A stretch of 64,000 bases of DNA, taken from Dokdonia sp. 4H-3-7-5. GTDB lineage: Bacteria; Bacteroidota; Bacteroidia; Flavobacteriales; Flavobacteriaceae. The stretch covers positions 310,001 to 374,000 of the forward strand of contig NC_015496.1 in the NCBI RefSeq assembly GCF_000212355.1, given 5' to 3'. How positions within the stretch are numbered: position 1 is the first letter of the stretch; every line of letters starts with the position of its first letter. The notes beneath the pieces are model-generated. The model was not told where the DNA came from, searched no databases, and worked only from the letters and a program-made list of their open reading frames with translations. A program made the translations under genes and the position numbers. Positions 55,434 to 63,138 of this stretch are shown piece after piece.

Positions 55434-55823
55434 TTAGCTGCGTTTATATCTAGAGAGCGCCATGTAAATAACCTTTCTTAGTTGTTTAAATTCAATCATA
55501 AGATTGCTATACAAAACTCTTCTTCCCTCGTGTTCCTTTGCTCTTACTGTGTCATATGCTCTTGCGCTGTATTCATATTCTCGTTTTAATTCCTGCTCAT
55601 ATTTGCACAATGATGCCATAACGAGGGTGTTTTTCCTTCTAAAACCCTGTAGCATTGCAGAAAGGGTGCTATTTTTAATAAGTCTTTTCTCTATTAATTG
55701 CAGGTAATCAATTTCAAGATTAATACTTTCAATGGCGTCTATCCATTGGCTCAATTCAATGAGATCTTTTTCTATAAACAACCTTCTATAAGCGTCGAGT
55801 TTATGTGATAATATGGCGTCCAA
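55434..55823 (-). CDS. Small helical protein, paralogue of the next upstream gene
   Basis: This 129-aa protein is predicted all-helical and has no signal or membrane segment. It shares with the 141-aa product encoded at 55843-56268 an ELxxWI motif in the N-terminal part (ELSQWIDAI) and EHExxRRxxY in the C-terminal part (KEHEGRRVLYSNL), with similar spacing. The two are paralogues in tandem within the gdhA operon. I do not recognise the family. A coiled-coil or four-helix arrangement and a soluble partner are guesses from heptad-like hydrophobic spacing. Confidence 0.6.
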   Translation of the reverse strand: MDAILSHKLDAYRRLFIEKDLIELSQWIDAIESINLEIDYLQLIEKRLIKNSTLSAMLQGFRRKNTLVMASLCKYEQELKREYEYSARAYDTVRAKEHEGRRVLYSNLMIEFKQLRKVIYMALSRYKRS

Positions 55824-55842
55824 GTAGTATTATTTTTAGGCA

Positions 55843-56268
55843 TTATGCTGGTTGAGCTACTTGAGAAATTTTTCCTTGAAGCTCTTTAAAAAAAGTGTCT
55901 TTAAGTTTGCGGTACTTATCTATGTGATATAAATACATCCTTCTACATTTTTCATGTTCTTGTATAAACGTCATATCACAAAGCACATCCTCACACTCTG
56001 CAATAGTATCTCTAGAAACCTTAAATTTTTGGAGTTCTACTAAGATCACATCATTATCTACTTGCTTCATTTCAAACCGCTGAGAGGTAGATTCTTGTTC
56101 TAATCTTTTTTGAGCTGGCTGTGCATTATAAAAATGTATAAGATTACTAAGCTCTTTACGTATGTAAGTAAGATGGTTAATCCAGTTATGAAGCTCCATC
56201 GTGTTGATTTTATGTGCGACATCTACCTCACTGTCATGAGCATATATTTCTATATTTAGTCCTTTCAT
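55843..56268 (-). CDS. Small helical protein, paralogue of the next downstream gene
   Basis: The start at 56268 (MKGLNIEIYAHD) gives 141 aa; the frame extends to 56292 but would then overlap the upstream gene. It is helical and cytoplasmic by sequence, with ELHNWINHLTYIRKEL and QEHEKCRRMYLYHIDKY matching the paralogue's ELxxWI and EHExxRRxxY motifs. It lies 13 bases after the Rnk-like gene and 19 bases before its paralogue, in one operon. The function is unknown; neighbours suggest stress or nutrient adaptation. Confidence 0.6.
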   Translation of the reverse strand: MKGLNIEIYAHDSEVDVAHKINTMELHNWINHLTYIRKELSNLIHFYNAQPAQKRLEQESTSQRFEMKQVDNDVILVELQKFKVSRDTIAECEDVLCDMTFIQEHEKCRRMYLYHIDKYRKLKDTFFKELQGKISQVAQPA

Positions 56269-56281
56269 AGTATTTGTTTTT

Positions 56282-56701
56282 TTAGAGAACAACTTCCATA
56301 GTGTGTTCTAGTGCATCTTGTATAACCTTTGTTATGGTGAGCTCTTGCATTCCACTAGGAAACATCCAGTTTATAATAGCACCTTCTTTATTCCCAAATA
56401 TTGCAGAACCCATAGGTGTGAGTACAGATACCTTACTTAATGCCACATCCTTATCTGCAGGTGCTACCACTTGTAGTGTTTTCTCCCAGCCTCGATCTGA
56501 GGATACTGTTACCTTGCTATTAAAGCGTATTACGTTTAAAGGCATATCACAGTCATCTACTATATGAGCACTTTTAAGCTCATTACTTAACCGCTGCAAT
56601 GACTTTTGCGTTTCAAAATCATCTACATATCCCGAGATATTGAGTACGCGTTTTAAAAACACGTACTCTCTCTTTTCTAATATTAGACCATTACATTCCA
56701 T
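56282..56701 (-). CDS. GreA/GreB C-terminal or Rnk-like protein
   Basis: The start at 56701 (MECNGLILEKREYVFLKRVL) gives 139 aa. A longer frame to 56785 would overlap gdhA. An N-terminal helix pair is followed by the FKBP-like domain of Gre factors: VIRFNSKVTVSSDRGWEKTLQVVAPADKD, then VSVLTPMGSAIFGNKEGAIINWMFPSG. It lacks the long coiled coil of GreA, which is typical of Rnk-type regulators that bind RNA polymerase. It probably tunes transcription under stress. It lies 26 bases after gdhA. Confidence 0.82.
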   Translation of the reverse strand: MECNGLILEKREYVFLKRVLNISGYVDDFETQKSLQRLSNELKSAHIVDDCDMPLNVIRFNSKVTVSSDRGWEKTLQVVAPADKDVALSKVSVLTPMGSAIFGNKEGAIINWMFPSGMQELTITKVIQDALEHTMEVVL

Positions 56702-56727
56702 ATTATAGTGATTAGATATCCTTAAAA

Positions 56728-58026
56728 TCAAGGAAAAATCCCTCGTTGTATGTAAGCCTTTTCTATTCTCTTTATGGCAATACAATAAGCTGCCGTTCTC
56801 ATATCCATAGACTCGCTTTGAGCAAAAGCATGAACTTTATTAAATGATTCTCTCATTTTTTTCTCTAGCTTGACCATTACCTCATCCAGTTGCCATAACT
56901 CTCCATTACGGTTTTGCAACCACTCAAAATAACTCCCTATCACTCCTCCAGAATTACATAGAATATCAGGGATAATAGTTACACCTCTATCTAAAAGTAT
57001 ACGCTCACCGTCACCGTTAGTAGGTCCGTTTGCACCTTCGGCAATGAGTCTTGCTTTTATAGTAGGCGCATTTTCTTTAGTAATTTGGTTTCCTAAAGCT
57101 GCAGGAATACAGATATCACAATCTGTTGCATAAAAATCATCTTGTGATAACATAGTAGACTCAGGAAAGTCCACAATGCTTCCATTATTCACCTTGCTAT
57201 AATTAAAGAGATCCTCTACGTTAATTCCCTCTTTATTTTCAATCGTACCAAAAGCATCTTGAACCGCTACTAGCTTTGCTCCTTCTTGCTCTAGAAAATG
57301 TGCAGCCCAGTAACCTACGTTACCAAAACCTTGTACAATAAACTTCTTGTTGTCTAATGACTCCTCATTGCGCTCTGCCCAGTATTTTATTGTGAGATAT
57401 ACACCGTAACCTGTTGCACGATCACGGCCTTCTAGACCTCCACTCCCATCTGGTTTTCCCGTAACTACATGCTGGTTTGCGGTGCGCTCTGCAGGAGGGC
57501 GCGTACTCATATACGTATCTGCCATCCATGCCATGGTCTGGCTATTTGTATTTACATCTGGTGCAGGGATATCATGCTCTGGACCTATATTATCTGCAAG
57601 AGCAAACGTAAATCTGCGCGTAATACGTTCTAATTCTGTTTGTGAATATTTTGAAGGATCTAGCTGGATTCCACCTTTACCACCACCATAAGGAAGACCT
57701 GCAAGTGATGTTTTCCAGGTCATCCACATGGCAAGAGCTCTTGCTGCATCAATATCTACCGTAGGGTGATAACGTAAACCACCTTTATAAGGTCCTAAGG
57801 CATTGTTGTGCTGCACTCTATATCCTGTAAAAATCTCAACATCTCCATTATCCATTTTTACTGGAAAATGAACCACAATCTCATTGTTTGTGATGCTCAA
57901 TATTTTTCTAATGCTAGGGTGAAGTTCAATATGATCTGCAGCACAATTAAACTGCTCCATCACATTATCCATCATACCTCTTACAGGTACTTTTGTACTC
58001 TTCTTATCTATAGTTGCTATTTCCAT
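56728..58026 (-). CDS. gdhA: Glutamate dehydrogenase (Glu/Leu/Phe/Val family)
   Basis: The start at 58026 gives 432 aa; an ATG at 58038 would add four residues and lie inside a small palindrome. It shows GYRVQHNNALGPYKGGLRYHP, the catalytic lysine in GLPYGGGKGGI, HDIPAPDVNT, and the Rossmann motif VQGFGNVGYWAA. It interconverts glutamate and 2-oxoglutarate plus ammonium. It is encoded after a 40-aa frame and heads the Rnk/helical/Usp run. A sigma-54 promoter upstream suggests control by nitrogen or stress signals. Confidence 0.93.
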   Translation of the reverse strand: MEIATIDKKSTKVPVRGMMDNVMEQFNCAADHIELHPSIRKILSITNNEIVVHFPVKMDNGDVEIFTGYRVQHNNALGPYKGGLRYHPTVDIDAARALAMWMTWKTSLAGLPYGGGKGGIQLDPSKYSQTELERITRRFTFALADNIGPEHDIPAPDVNTNSQTMAWMADTYMSTRPPAERTANQHVVTGKPDGSGGLEGRDRATGYGVYLTIKYWAERNEESLDNKKFIVQGFGNVGYWAAHFLEQEGAKLVAVQDAFGTIENKEGINVEDLFNYSKVNNGSIVDFPESTMLSQDDFYATDCDICIPAALGNQITKENAPTIKARLIAEGANGPTNGDGERILLDRGVTIIPDILCNSGGVIGSYFEWLQNRNGELWQLDEVMVKLEKKMRESFNKVHAFAQSESMDMRTAAYCIAIKRIEKAYIQRGIFP

Positions 58027-58032
58027 AATCAA

Positions 58033-58046
58033 AGCCACTAGTGGCT
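58033..58046. promoter_or_regulatory. 14-bp palindrome at the gdhA translation start
   Basis: AGCCACTAGTGGCT is a perfect palindrome 6 bases upstream of the preferred gdhA ATG. In the RNA it could pair locally and affect initiation, or be a protein site. Confidence 0.4.
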
Positions 58047-58055
58047 ATTTATATA

Positions 58056-58178
58056 TTATTTAAAAAGACGATTTGAAATACTTCTTTCCTTGTATCTCTC
58101 TGTGATATATTTACTTTTTGGTTTTTTGCTACCCGCTTTTTTTGGAGCTATAGCGCTTAACATTGAATTGAAATTCAT
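58056..58178 (-). CDS. 40-aa basic peptide, first frame of the sigma-54 operon
   Basis: A short frame (MNFNSMLSAIAPKKAGSKKP then KSKYITERYKERSISNRLFK) lies 29 bases upstream of gdhA and about 95 bases after the predicted sigma-54 transcription start. It is strongly basic, with 12 Lys/Arg in 40 residues, and has no membrane segment. It could be a small nucleic-acid-binding protein or a leader peptide; no family is recognised. Its ATG is the first after the promoter, which raises the chance that it is translated. Confidence 0.5.
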   Translation of the reverse strand: MNFNSMLSAIAPKKAGSKKPKSKYITERYKERSISNRLFK

Positions 58179-58285
58179 CGTACTACTCTTTAAATTGTTT
58201 TCTATTTTTTATTGTTTCACAAAGATTAGGAGCAATAGCCATCTCTACAGATGATTTAAGTTCCTTTTACTTTGCTGTGATAATG

Positions 58286-58300
58286 GCAATCTATATGCCA
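58286..58300 (-). promoter_or_regulatory. Sigma-54 (-24/-12) promoter of the 40-aa/gdhA operon
   Basis: On the minus strand TGGCATATAGATTGC matches the TGGCAY-N5-TTGC consensus with exact spacing of GG and GC. Transcription would start about 12 bases on, near 58274, and run through the 40-aa frame, gdhA and the following genes. An NtrC-type activator is encoded just upstream. Confidence 0.75.
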
Positions 58301-58357
58301 GCACGTGTGCCAGAAAGAGGTATAAATAGAAGAACGCAATGTTTATAAGGGTTTTCA

Positions 58358-58373
58358 CGCTTTCGCGAAAGCG
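58358..58373. repeat. Dispersed palindrome, copy 17 (regulatory gap)
   Basis: Perfect 16-mer with A/T extension, lying between the sigma-54 promoter and the enhancer-like dyad. Confidence 0.95.
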
Positions 58374-58386
58374 TAACAAGAAACTA

Positions 58387-58411
58387 CAGCTGAGTAATAA
58401 TTACCCAGCTG
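58387..58411. promoter_or_regulatory. Enhancer-like inverted repeat
   Basis: CAGCTGAGTAAT, one base, then ATTACCCAGCTG pairs at 11 of 12 positions. Its centre is about 100 bases upstream of the -24 element, the usual place of an NtrC-type upstream activator site. It might instead be a terminator of the regulator gene, but no T-run follows. Confidence 0.5.
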
Positions 58412-58459
58412 AGGAAAAATGTATCAATACTATATATTGTTTTATGGAAATATGAGTGC

Positions 58460-58479
58460 CATGCTGATACGGTAGCATG
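58460..58479. promoter_or_regulatory. Second inverted repeat, CATGCT/AGCATG
   Basis: Six-base arms enclose an 8-base centre, 28 bases past the regulator stop. No T-run follows, so a protein-binding site is as likely as a terminator. Confidence 0.3.
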
Positions 58480-58507
58480 AGTATGAAGACACTTTTGAAA
58501 GAACCTG

Positions 58508-59848
58508 TTAATCTTCTAACTTACTACGCAAAGTCTTGCGATCTATACCTAGAATTTGGGCTGCTTTGGTTTTGTTATTTTCCATAGCACTGAGCACTTT
58601 CCTTATATGAATTTTCTCCATTTCCTTGAGGGAAAGTAAGCCATCCTCAGGAAAATCAATAGTATATTTAAGTGCTTCTGGTAGGTGTGCAACTTCCACG
58701 ACTTTATCACACATAATGACAGCTCTTTGTATGATATTTTCGAGTTCGCGTATGTTACCAGGCCAGTCATAACGTTGTAAAATGGCTGTTGCTTCTGGTG
58801 TGATTTTTATAAAACGATCTTTAAACTCTACACCATATTTGAAAAGAAACTTTTCAATAAGCAACGGGATATCCTCCTTGCGTTCTCGCAACGGAGCGAC
58901 ATCGACCTCAACCACGGTAAGACGGTAAAAAAGGTCTTCTCTAAAAGTTCCTTTTTTTATCATCTCCTTGAGATCACTATTTGTTGCTGTGATAACGCGC
59001 ACGTCTATTTTCTCAGGTTTTTGAGCGCCTACTTTTACCACTTCCTTTTCTTGAAGTACGCGCAACAATCGTGATTGCACGGCAGTAGATGCGTTACCTA
59101 TCTCATCGAGGAAAATAGTCCCACCATTTGCCGCCGGAAAAAAGCCATCCCGATTTTTATCGGCGCCTGTAAAGGCTCCTTTTGTGTACCCAAACAACTC
59201 TGACTCTAATAGATTTTCTGGTATACCGCCACAGTTTACGGCAATAAACGGTGCTCGCGAAAATTTACCTTGATAATGAATAGCTCGTGCTACAAGCTCT
59301 TTACCTGTACCACTCTCACCTTTTATAAATATGGTTGCTTTATTATCCTTTACACGCTCTATAATCTGGATAACACTATTAATCTTATCAGAGTTTCCTA
59401 TAATCTCACCATAGGGTTTGTGCTGTGTGTTACTAGTAGACTGCGGTTCTTTGCGGTTAGTAGCTGCACTTCCGTCATCATTTACGAATGACTTATTAAT
59501 AGCCGCTTTTAATTCAATTTTAGTAAAAGGCTTTGTCAGGTAGTCTACAACTCCAGACTTGATTGCAGCGAGGGAATCTTGCACAGAAGGATAGCCAGTC
59601 ACTATAAGTTTAGGCAATTGCGGGTAATGCTCAGACACAAAATTAATGAGTTCTGTGCCATCTATTTCAGGCATTTTGAGATCTGTGATAAGTAAATCAA
59701 TATGTGTATCACGTAGTATTTGAACTGCCTCCTTTACAGAAACTGCCTTATAAGTATGATAGTTCCATGATTGCAAGTGACGCTGCAAGAGCTCTAAGAT
59801 ATTGATATCATCATCTACTATTAATATGTTCTCTTTATTGAGTTGCAT
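58508..59848 (-). CDS. NtrC-family sigma-54-dependent response regulator
   Basis: This 446-aa protein has a receiver domain (VDDD, phosphoacceptor Asp near residue 56 in LLITDLKMPEIDG). The AAA+ domain carries Walker A GESGTGKE, the sigma-54 contact loop GAFTGA and Walker B IFLDEIGN. A Fis-type helix-turn-helix is at the end (NKTKAAQILGIDRKTLRSKL). It activates sigma-54 promoters on phosphorylation by the adjacent kinase, encoded 6 bases upstream. The sigma-54 promoter of the gdhA operon directly downstream is the obvious target. Confidence 0.95.
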   Translation of the reverse strand: MQLNKENILIVDDDINILELLQRHLQSWNYHTYKAVSVKEAVQILRDTHIDLLITDLKMPEIDGTELINFVSEHYPQLPKLIVTGYPSVQDSLAAIKSGVVDYLTKPFTKIELKAAINKSFVNDDGSAATNRKEPQSTSNTQHKPYGEIIGNSDKINSVIQIIERVKDNKATIFIKGESGTGKELVARAIHYQGKFSRAPFIAVNCGGIPENLLESELFGYTKGAFTGADKNRDGFFPAANGGTIFLDEIGNASTAVQSRLLRVLQEKEVVKVGAQKPEKIDVRVITATNSDLKEMIKKGTFREDLFYRLTVVEVDVAPLRERKEDIPLLIEKFLFKYGVEFKDRFIKITPEATAILQRYDWPGNIRELENIIQRAVIMCDKVVEVAHLPEALKYTIDFPEDGLLSLKEMEKIHIRKVLSAMENNKTKAAQILGIDRKTLRSKLED

Positions 59849-59854
59849 AGCGTC

Positions 59855-60937
59855 TTAAAATCTAGGTAGCATTACGGTAAATGTAGCGCCTTTGTCTTTA
59901 TTATTTCTAGCTGTAATAGTGCCTTTGTGGCTCGCAACAATACCATGTACCACACTAAGACCCAGCCCTGAGCCATCACCCGTAGGTTTTGTTGTAAAAA
60001 AAGGCTGAAACACTTTATCTAGCACCTCACTAGATAATCCCACGCCTTCGTCTTTGATTTTTAAAATAATAGATCGATCAGATTGCGATGCCGTTATTGT
60101 TACAAGTCCGTTTTCTGGCGAAAAATAAATAGCATTTATGATTAGATTAAAGATAATCTGAGTGATTTGAATCGTATCTGCTTTAAGCCATAGTTCTTGA
60201 TCATCGATATCTATCAGATAATTAACCTTTGCTTTTTTAAACGAAGCTTCTAGTAATGCTACGGCACCTTTAATACTAGGCACCATATTAAGCGCTTGCA
60301 TTTCTTGCGGCATCTCGCAGGCAAAAAACATTAACTTTTTTACAACCTCACGGGAGAAAATAGCATTCTTTATAATCTTATCTAGATCTTCTGTTGCGCT
60401 TTCATTACTCGCTATATCTTCTTTTAAAAGCTCTGCAAATCCTAAAATATTTGCGAGAGGCGTGTTAAGTTCATGTGCAATTCCCGCAGTAATCTCACCT
60501 AGAATACCCAGACGATCTGCACGCTCCATCTGCCTCTTGAGAGAGGTTTCATTTTGCTGTATTTCTATACGCTCTAGTAGATTTCCTATTTTCTGAGCGA
60601 CACTATCTAGTAATTGTTTTTCTTCTTTTAAAAAAGAGCTCTTACCTATCAAGTAGGCGGTAATCATCCCATTAGGCTTATTAAATACATGAATAGGCGC
60701 TTCTAGACATATGGCTTCATTGGAACGCTCTGTAATGGTAGACCATAATGAGGTCTCAATAGAAATCTCTGTATTGCTAGGATATTGAAAGCCTTTCTTT
60801 AAGCTAAATGCAATAGCATTTAGCGTTTCTTGCATTTGATCTACATCTGCATGTACGATAATAGAGGACACTTCATAAAGGCAAGTAAGCTCTTTAATCC
60901 TTTCTTTAAGTTCGTCTTCTGTAGTTGCCATACTCAA
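59855..60937 (-). CDS. Soluble sensor histidine kinase
   Basis: This 360-aa protein has no membrane segment. The N-terminal part, about residues 5-125, is GAF-like (LTCLYEVSSIIVHADVDQMQETLNAIAFSL). A HisKA domain follows, with the phosphorylated His near residue 155 in TAGIAHELNTPLANILGFAELL, then a HATPase domain with NLIINAIYF, DEGVGL and GDGSGLGLS. It should sense a cytoplasmic signal and phosphorylate the response regulator encoded 6 bases downstream. It follows the DUF3124 gene after 33 bases. Confidence 0.92.
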   Translation of the reverse strand: MSMATTEDELKERIKELTCLYEVSSIIVHADVDQMQETLNAIAFSLKKGFQYPSNTEISIETSLWSTITERSNEAICLEAPIHVFNKPNGMITAYLIGKSSFLKEEKQLLDSVAQKIGNLLERIEIQQNETSLKRQMERADRLGILGEITAGIAHELNTPLANILGFAELLKEDIASNESATEDLDKIIKNAIFSREVVKKLMFFACEMPQEMQALNMVPSIKGAVALLEASFKKAKVNYLIDIDDQELWLKADTIQITQIIFNLIINAIYFSPENGLVTITASQSDRSIILKIKDEGVGLSSEVLDKVFQPFFTTKPTGDGSGLGLSVVHGIVASHKGTITARNNKDKGATFTVMLPRF

Positions 60938-60970
60938 TGGATTTCATTTATTTACAAGTAGCTACTATCT

Positions 60971-61486
60971 CTATGAACGCAATAGCTTTTTACCTGTAGT
61001 GACAAAAGAAATTCCTTGCTGGCCGTAGGTACTTATCATAATCGCTTCAATGATAGGCTCATTTGTATTAGGCTCTATTTTCCAGTCGAAGATAAAGTTT
61101 GCACCCGTTCCTCCTTCTTTATCCACACCATCTATAACAATCTGAACGGTCTCCATAGGCTTGATAAAAATGGTCTTATCAAAATACACACGTATTGGCT
61201 CGCCATAAGTGTTATAATACACTGCCTTGTCAACATACACCTGCGCTTCTCGATTAGGATTATGCAAACTTATAGTCGCCGTTAAGTCTGCTTGATCATT
61301 TTCTGTACGTAAATATATTTGAGAATAAATAGAAAGAAAAGTACTCCCAGACTCGAGTGAATCACTAAGCGCGCTCTTGACTGCCCTCTTGTCCCAGTTC
61401 ACTGGATCTACAGAACTTAGTGGCTTAGGTTCCTCACAAGAAAGAACTAATAGATATACTAATGCAATGGGAAGTAAATATTTCAT
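60971..61486 (-). CDS. DUF3124 lipoprotein
   Basis: The start at 61486 (MKYLLPIALVYLLVLSC) gives 171 aa with a clean lipobox; the frame extends to 61519. The mature part contains SIYSQIYLRTENDQADLTATISLHNPN, VYVDKAVYYNTYGEPIRVYFDKTIFIKPMETVQIVI and TGANFIFDWKIEPNTNEPIIEAIMISTYGQQGISFV, as in DUF3124 proteins. The function is unknown. It is probably co-transcribed with the histidine kinase and regulator, and could act as a periplasmic input, though the kinase looks cytoplasmic. Confidence 0.8.
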   Translation of the reverse strand: MKYLLPIALVYLLVLSCEEPKPLSSVDPVNWDKRAVKSALSDSLESGSTFLSIYSQIYLRTENDQADLTATISLHNPNREAQVYVDKAVYYNTYGEPIRVYFDKTIFIKPMETVQIVIDGVDKEGGTGANFIFDWKIEPNTNEPIIEAIMISTYGQQGISFVTTGKKLLRS

Positions 61487-61710
61487 AATAAGGTTGAGAT
61501 AGATGTAAGGTATACGCACTATAATAGATAGGTACTACAAGATATCAAATTTCTGAATTTAAATTGGTATGAAGTGTTTGTATCTCTTGTTTTAGAGGGA
61601 ATCTTTCTAAAAAATATAGTTGACATTTTTACTAATAGAGATTAACTTGAAGTAGCTCTTTACATTAAGAATACCTTAGAAATTTACATATAAGTAAATT
61701 TTTAAATCAA

Positions 61711-61724
61711 GCTTTCGCGAAAGC
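61711..61724. repeat. Dispersed palindrome, copy 18 (3' of haloperoxidase-type gene)
   Basis: The perfect 14-bp core GCTTTCGCGAAAGC is flanked by A and GTAA. It lies 7 bases past the stop codon at 61732. Confidence 0.93.
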
Positions 61725-61731
61725 GTAACAA

Positions 61732-63138
61732 CTACTCAGTAAGGTCATAAGCATTTACAGCATCAGAAATTTCATAACCTAGACGTAATCCTTCTGTGCA
61801 GTCCATTCTCACATGTACTCCTAGAGGAAGCCTTGAGTAAGCGTTTTCTTGAGCCATTTCTGAAAGCGAACTATATTGTCTAGAAGCTCCTCTAAACTCG
61901 GCCCTACCTTCGTGCGTTTTGTCTGTAAAATTTATAGTGTTTCCAAACTCATTGATAAATACCCCAGCTGCCGCCGAAGAAAATGCAGAATGCCCCGATG
62001 GATATCCTGGAAATGACGGATTAGGCCAGTTAATAAATCTATATAAATTAGTTTGATAAGATGGGTCAATGTGCGCTTGAATGTAGACACTTGGGCGCAT
62101 GACCATATACTCATACTTATCTGCCCACGTGGAAACAGCAGCATCATTTAATGAAAAGCCTAACTTTAAAAGCATTATAAGTGATTGCTCATAACTCACA
62201 TCTAGTTGATCTATCAATTGATTTGCAATTGATATTTGACGACCAGGAGGACTTATCATGAGACCTTCTACATCGTCAGACCAGAACTCTGCTATCCATA
62301 GATCATCATTATCTTCTTCTCTTGCTGTATTGTTGATGGTATATACTTCCATCATTTCATTATAAAAATCACTATCTATGCTTGTACTATAATTGATTGT
62401 AGGCGGTATACTTGATGTCTCTTCTGACGATATTACAAACGTTCTTGCACTAGCCCAATAAGGAAACCAAGCTCTTTCCTCATCTGCACTGTAGGTCCAA
62501 TAACCTTCACCTGCTGGAGGTTCATAAGCATAGGGTTGTGGTTCTATTATTTGAGATTCTGCTGCAGCGTCGGTTTGGCTGTATAAAATTACTTGTTCTG
62601 CAACATAGGTTCCCCAATCCATAGAATTTGTAATTACATCTGCACTTAAACCTTCTTGAAGTCTGATTTCTTGAGCATTTTTATGCTGGTCAATTTTCAC
62701 ATCCACATCTGATTGCACATTATACATGAAGTGATCAAAAACTAGTGCATAGCAAGTATTCAGAGCTACTTTAATGTCTACATTATCTGGGCGCTCACTA
62801 AAGTCAATAGTTAATCCATCAAGATTATTTACGTTAGACTGGTTTCCATCTACATCTGCAACTGCTACTTCATATGCCGCAAGATGTATATAAGCTAAGG
62901 ATCTGGCAGTAGCAACAGGTCTCATACCATAGGCATATTGATCTACTTCTAACCAAAGCGTATTCCAGTCTGTAATGAGCTGTGTGGTTGGGTCTGTAAC
63001 TATTATTGAAGTATCAATAATATCAGATACTGCTACATTTTGATTAAGACTCACATCATCTACATCATCTTGACAAGATTGAAATAAGAAGACAACAAGG
63101 AGTCCTAGTAGTAAAGGATTAATACATGAGATTCTCAT
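61732..63138 (-). CDS. Vanadium-dependent haloperoxidase/PAP2-type lipoprotein
   Basis: This 468-aa protein has a lipoprotein signal (VFLFQSC). The C-terminal half carries the three-part vanadate/phosphate site: KYEYMVMRP, GYPSGHSAFSS and SRLPLGVHVRMD. The N-terminal helical region (WNTLWLEVDQYAYGMRPVATARSLAYIHLAAYEVAV) is typical of bacterial vanadium haloperoxidase-like proteins. It may oxidise halides with hydrogen peroxide or act as an acid phosphatase; the residues seen do not separate the two. The gene is alone on the minus strand. Confidence 0.87.
   Translation of the reverse strand: MRISCINPLLLGLLVVFLFQSCQDDVDDVSLNQNVAVSDIIDTSIIVTDPTTQLITDWNTLWLEVDQYAYGMRPVATARSLAYIHLAAYEVAVADVDGNQSNVNNLDGLTIDFSERPDNVDIKVALNTCYALVFDHFMYNVQSDVDVKIDQHKNAQEIRLQEGLSADVITNSMDWGTYVAEQVILYSQTDAAAESQIIEPQPYAYEPPAGEGYWTYSADEERAWFPYWASARTFVISSEETSSIPPTINYSTSIDSDFYNEMMEVYTINNTAREEDNDDLWIAEFWSDDVEGLMISPPGRQISIANQLIDQLDVSYEQSLIMLLKLGFSLNDAAVSTWADKYEYMVMRPSVYIQAHIDPSYQTNLYRFINWPNPSFPGYPSGHSAFSSAAAGVFINEFGNTINFTDKTHEGRAEFRGASRQYSSLSEMAQENAYSRLPLGVHVRMDCTEGLRLGYEISDAVNAYDLTE

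Larger units (their letters stand above)
58179..58507. other. Regulatory gap between the response-regulator gene and the gdhA operon
   Basis: No plus-strand gene is seen. The gap holds a sigma-54-type promoter, two inverted repeats that could be enhancers or a terminator, and a palindrome copy, each listed separately. Confidence 0.7.
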
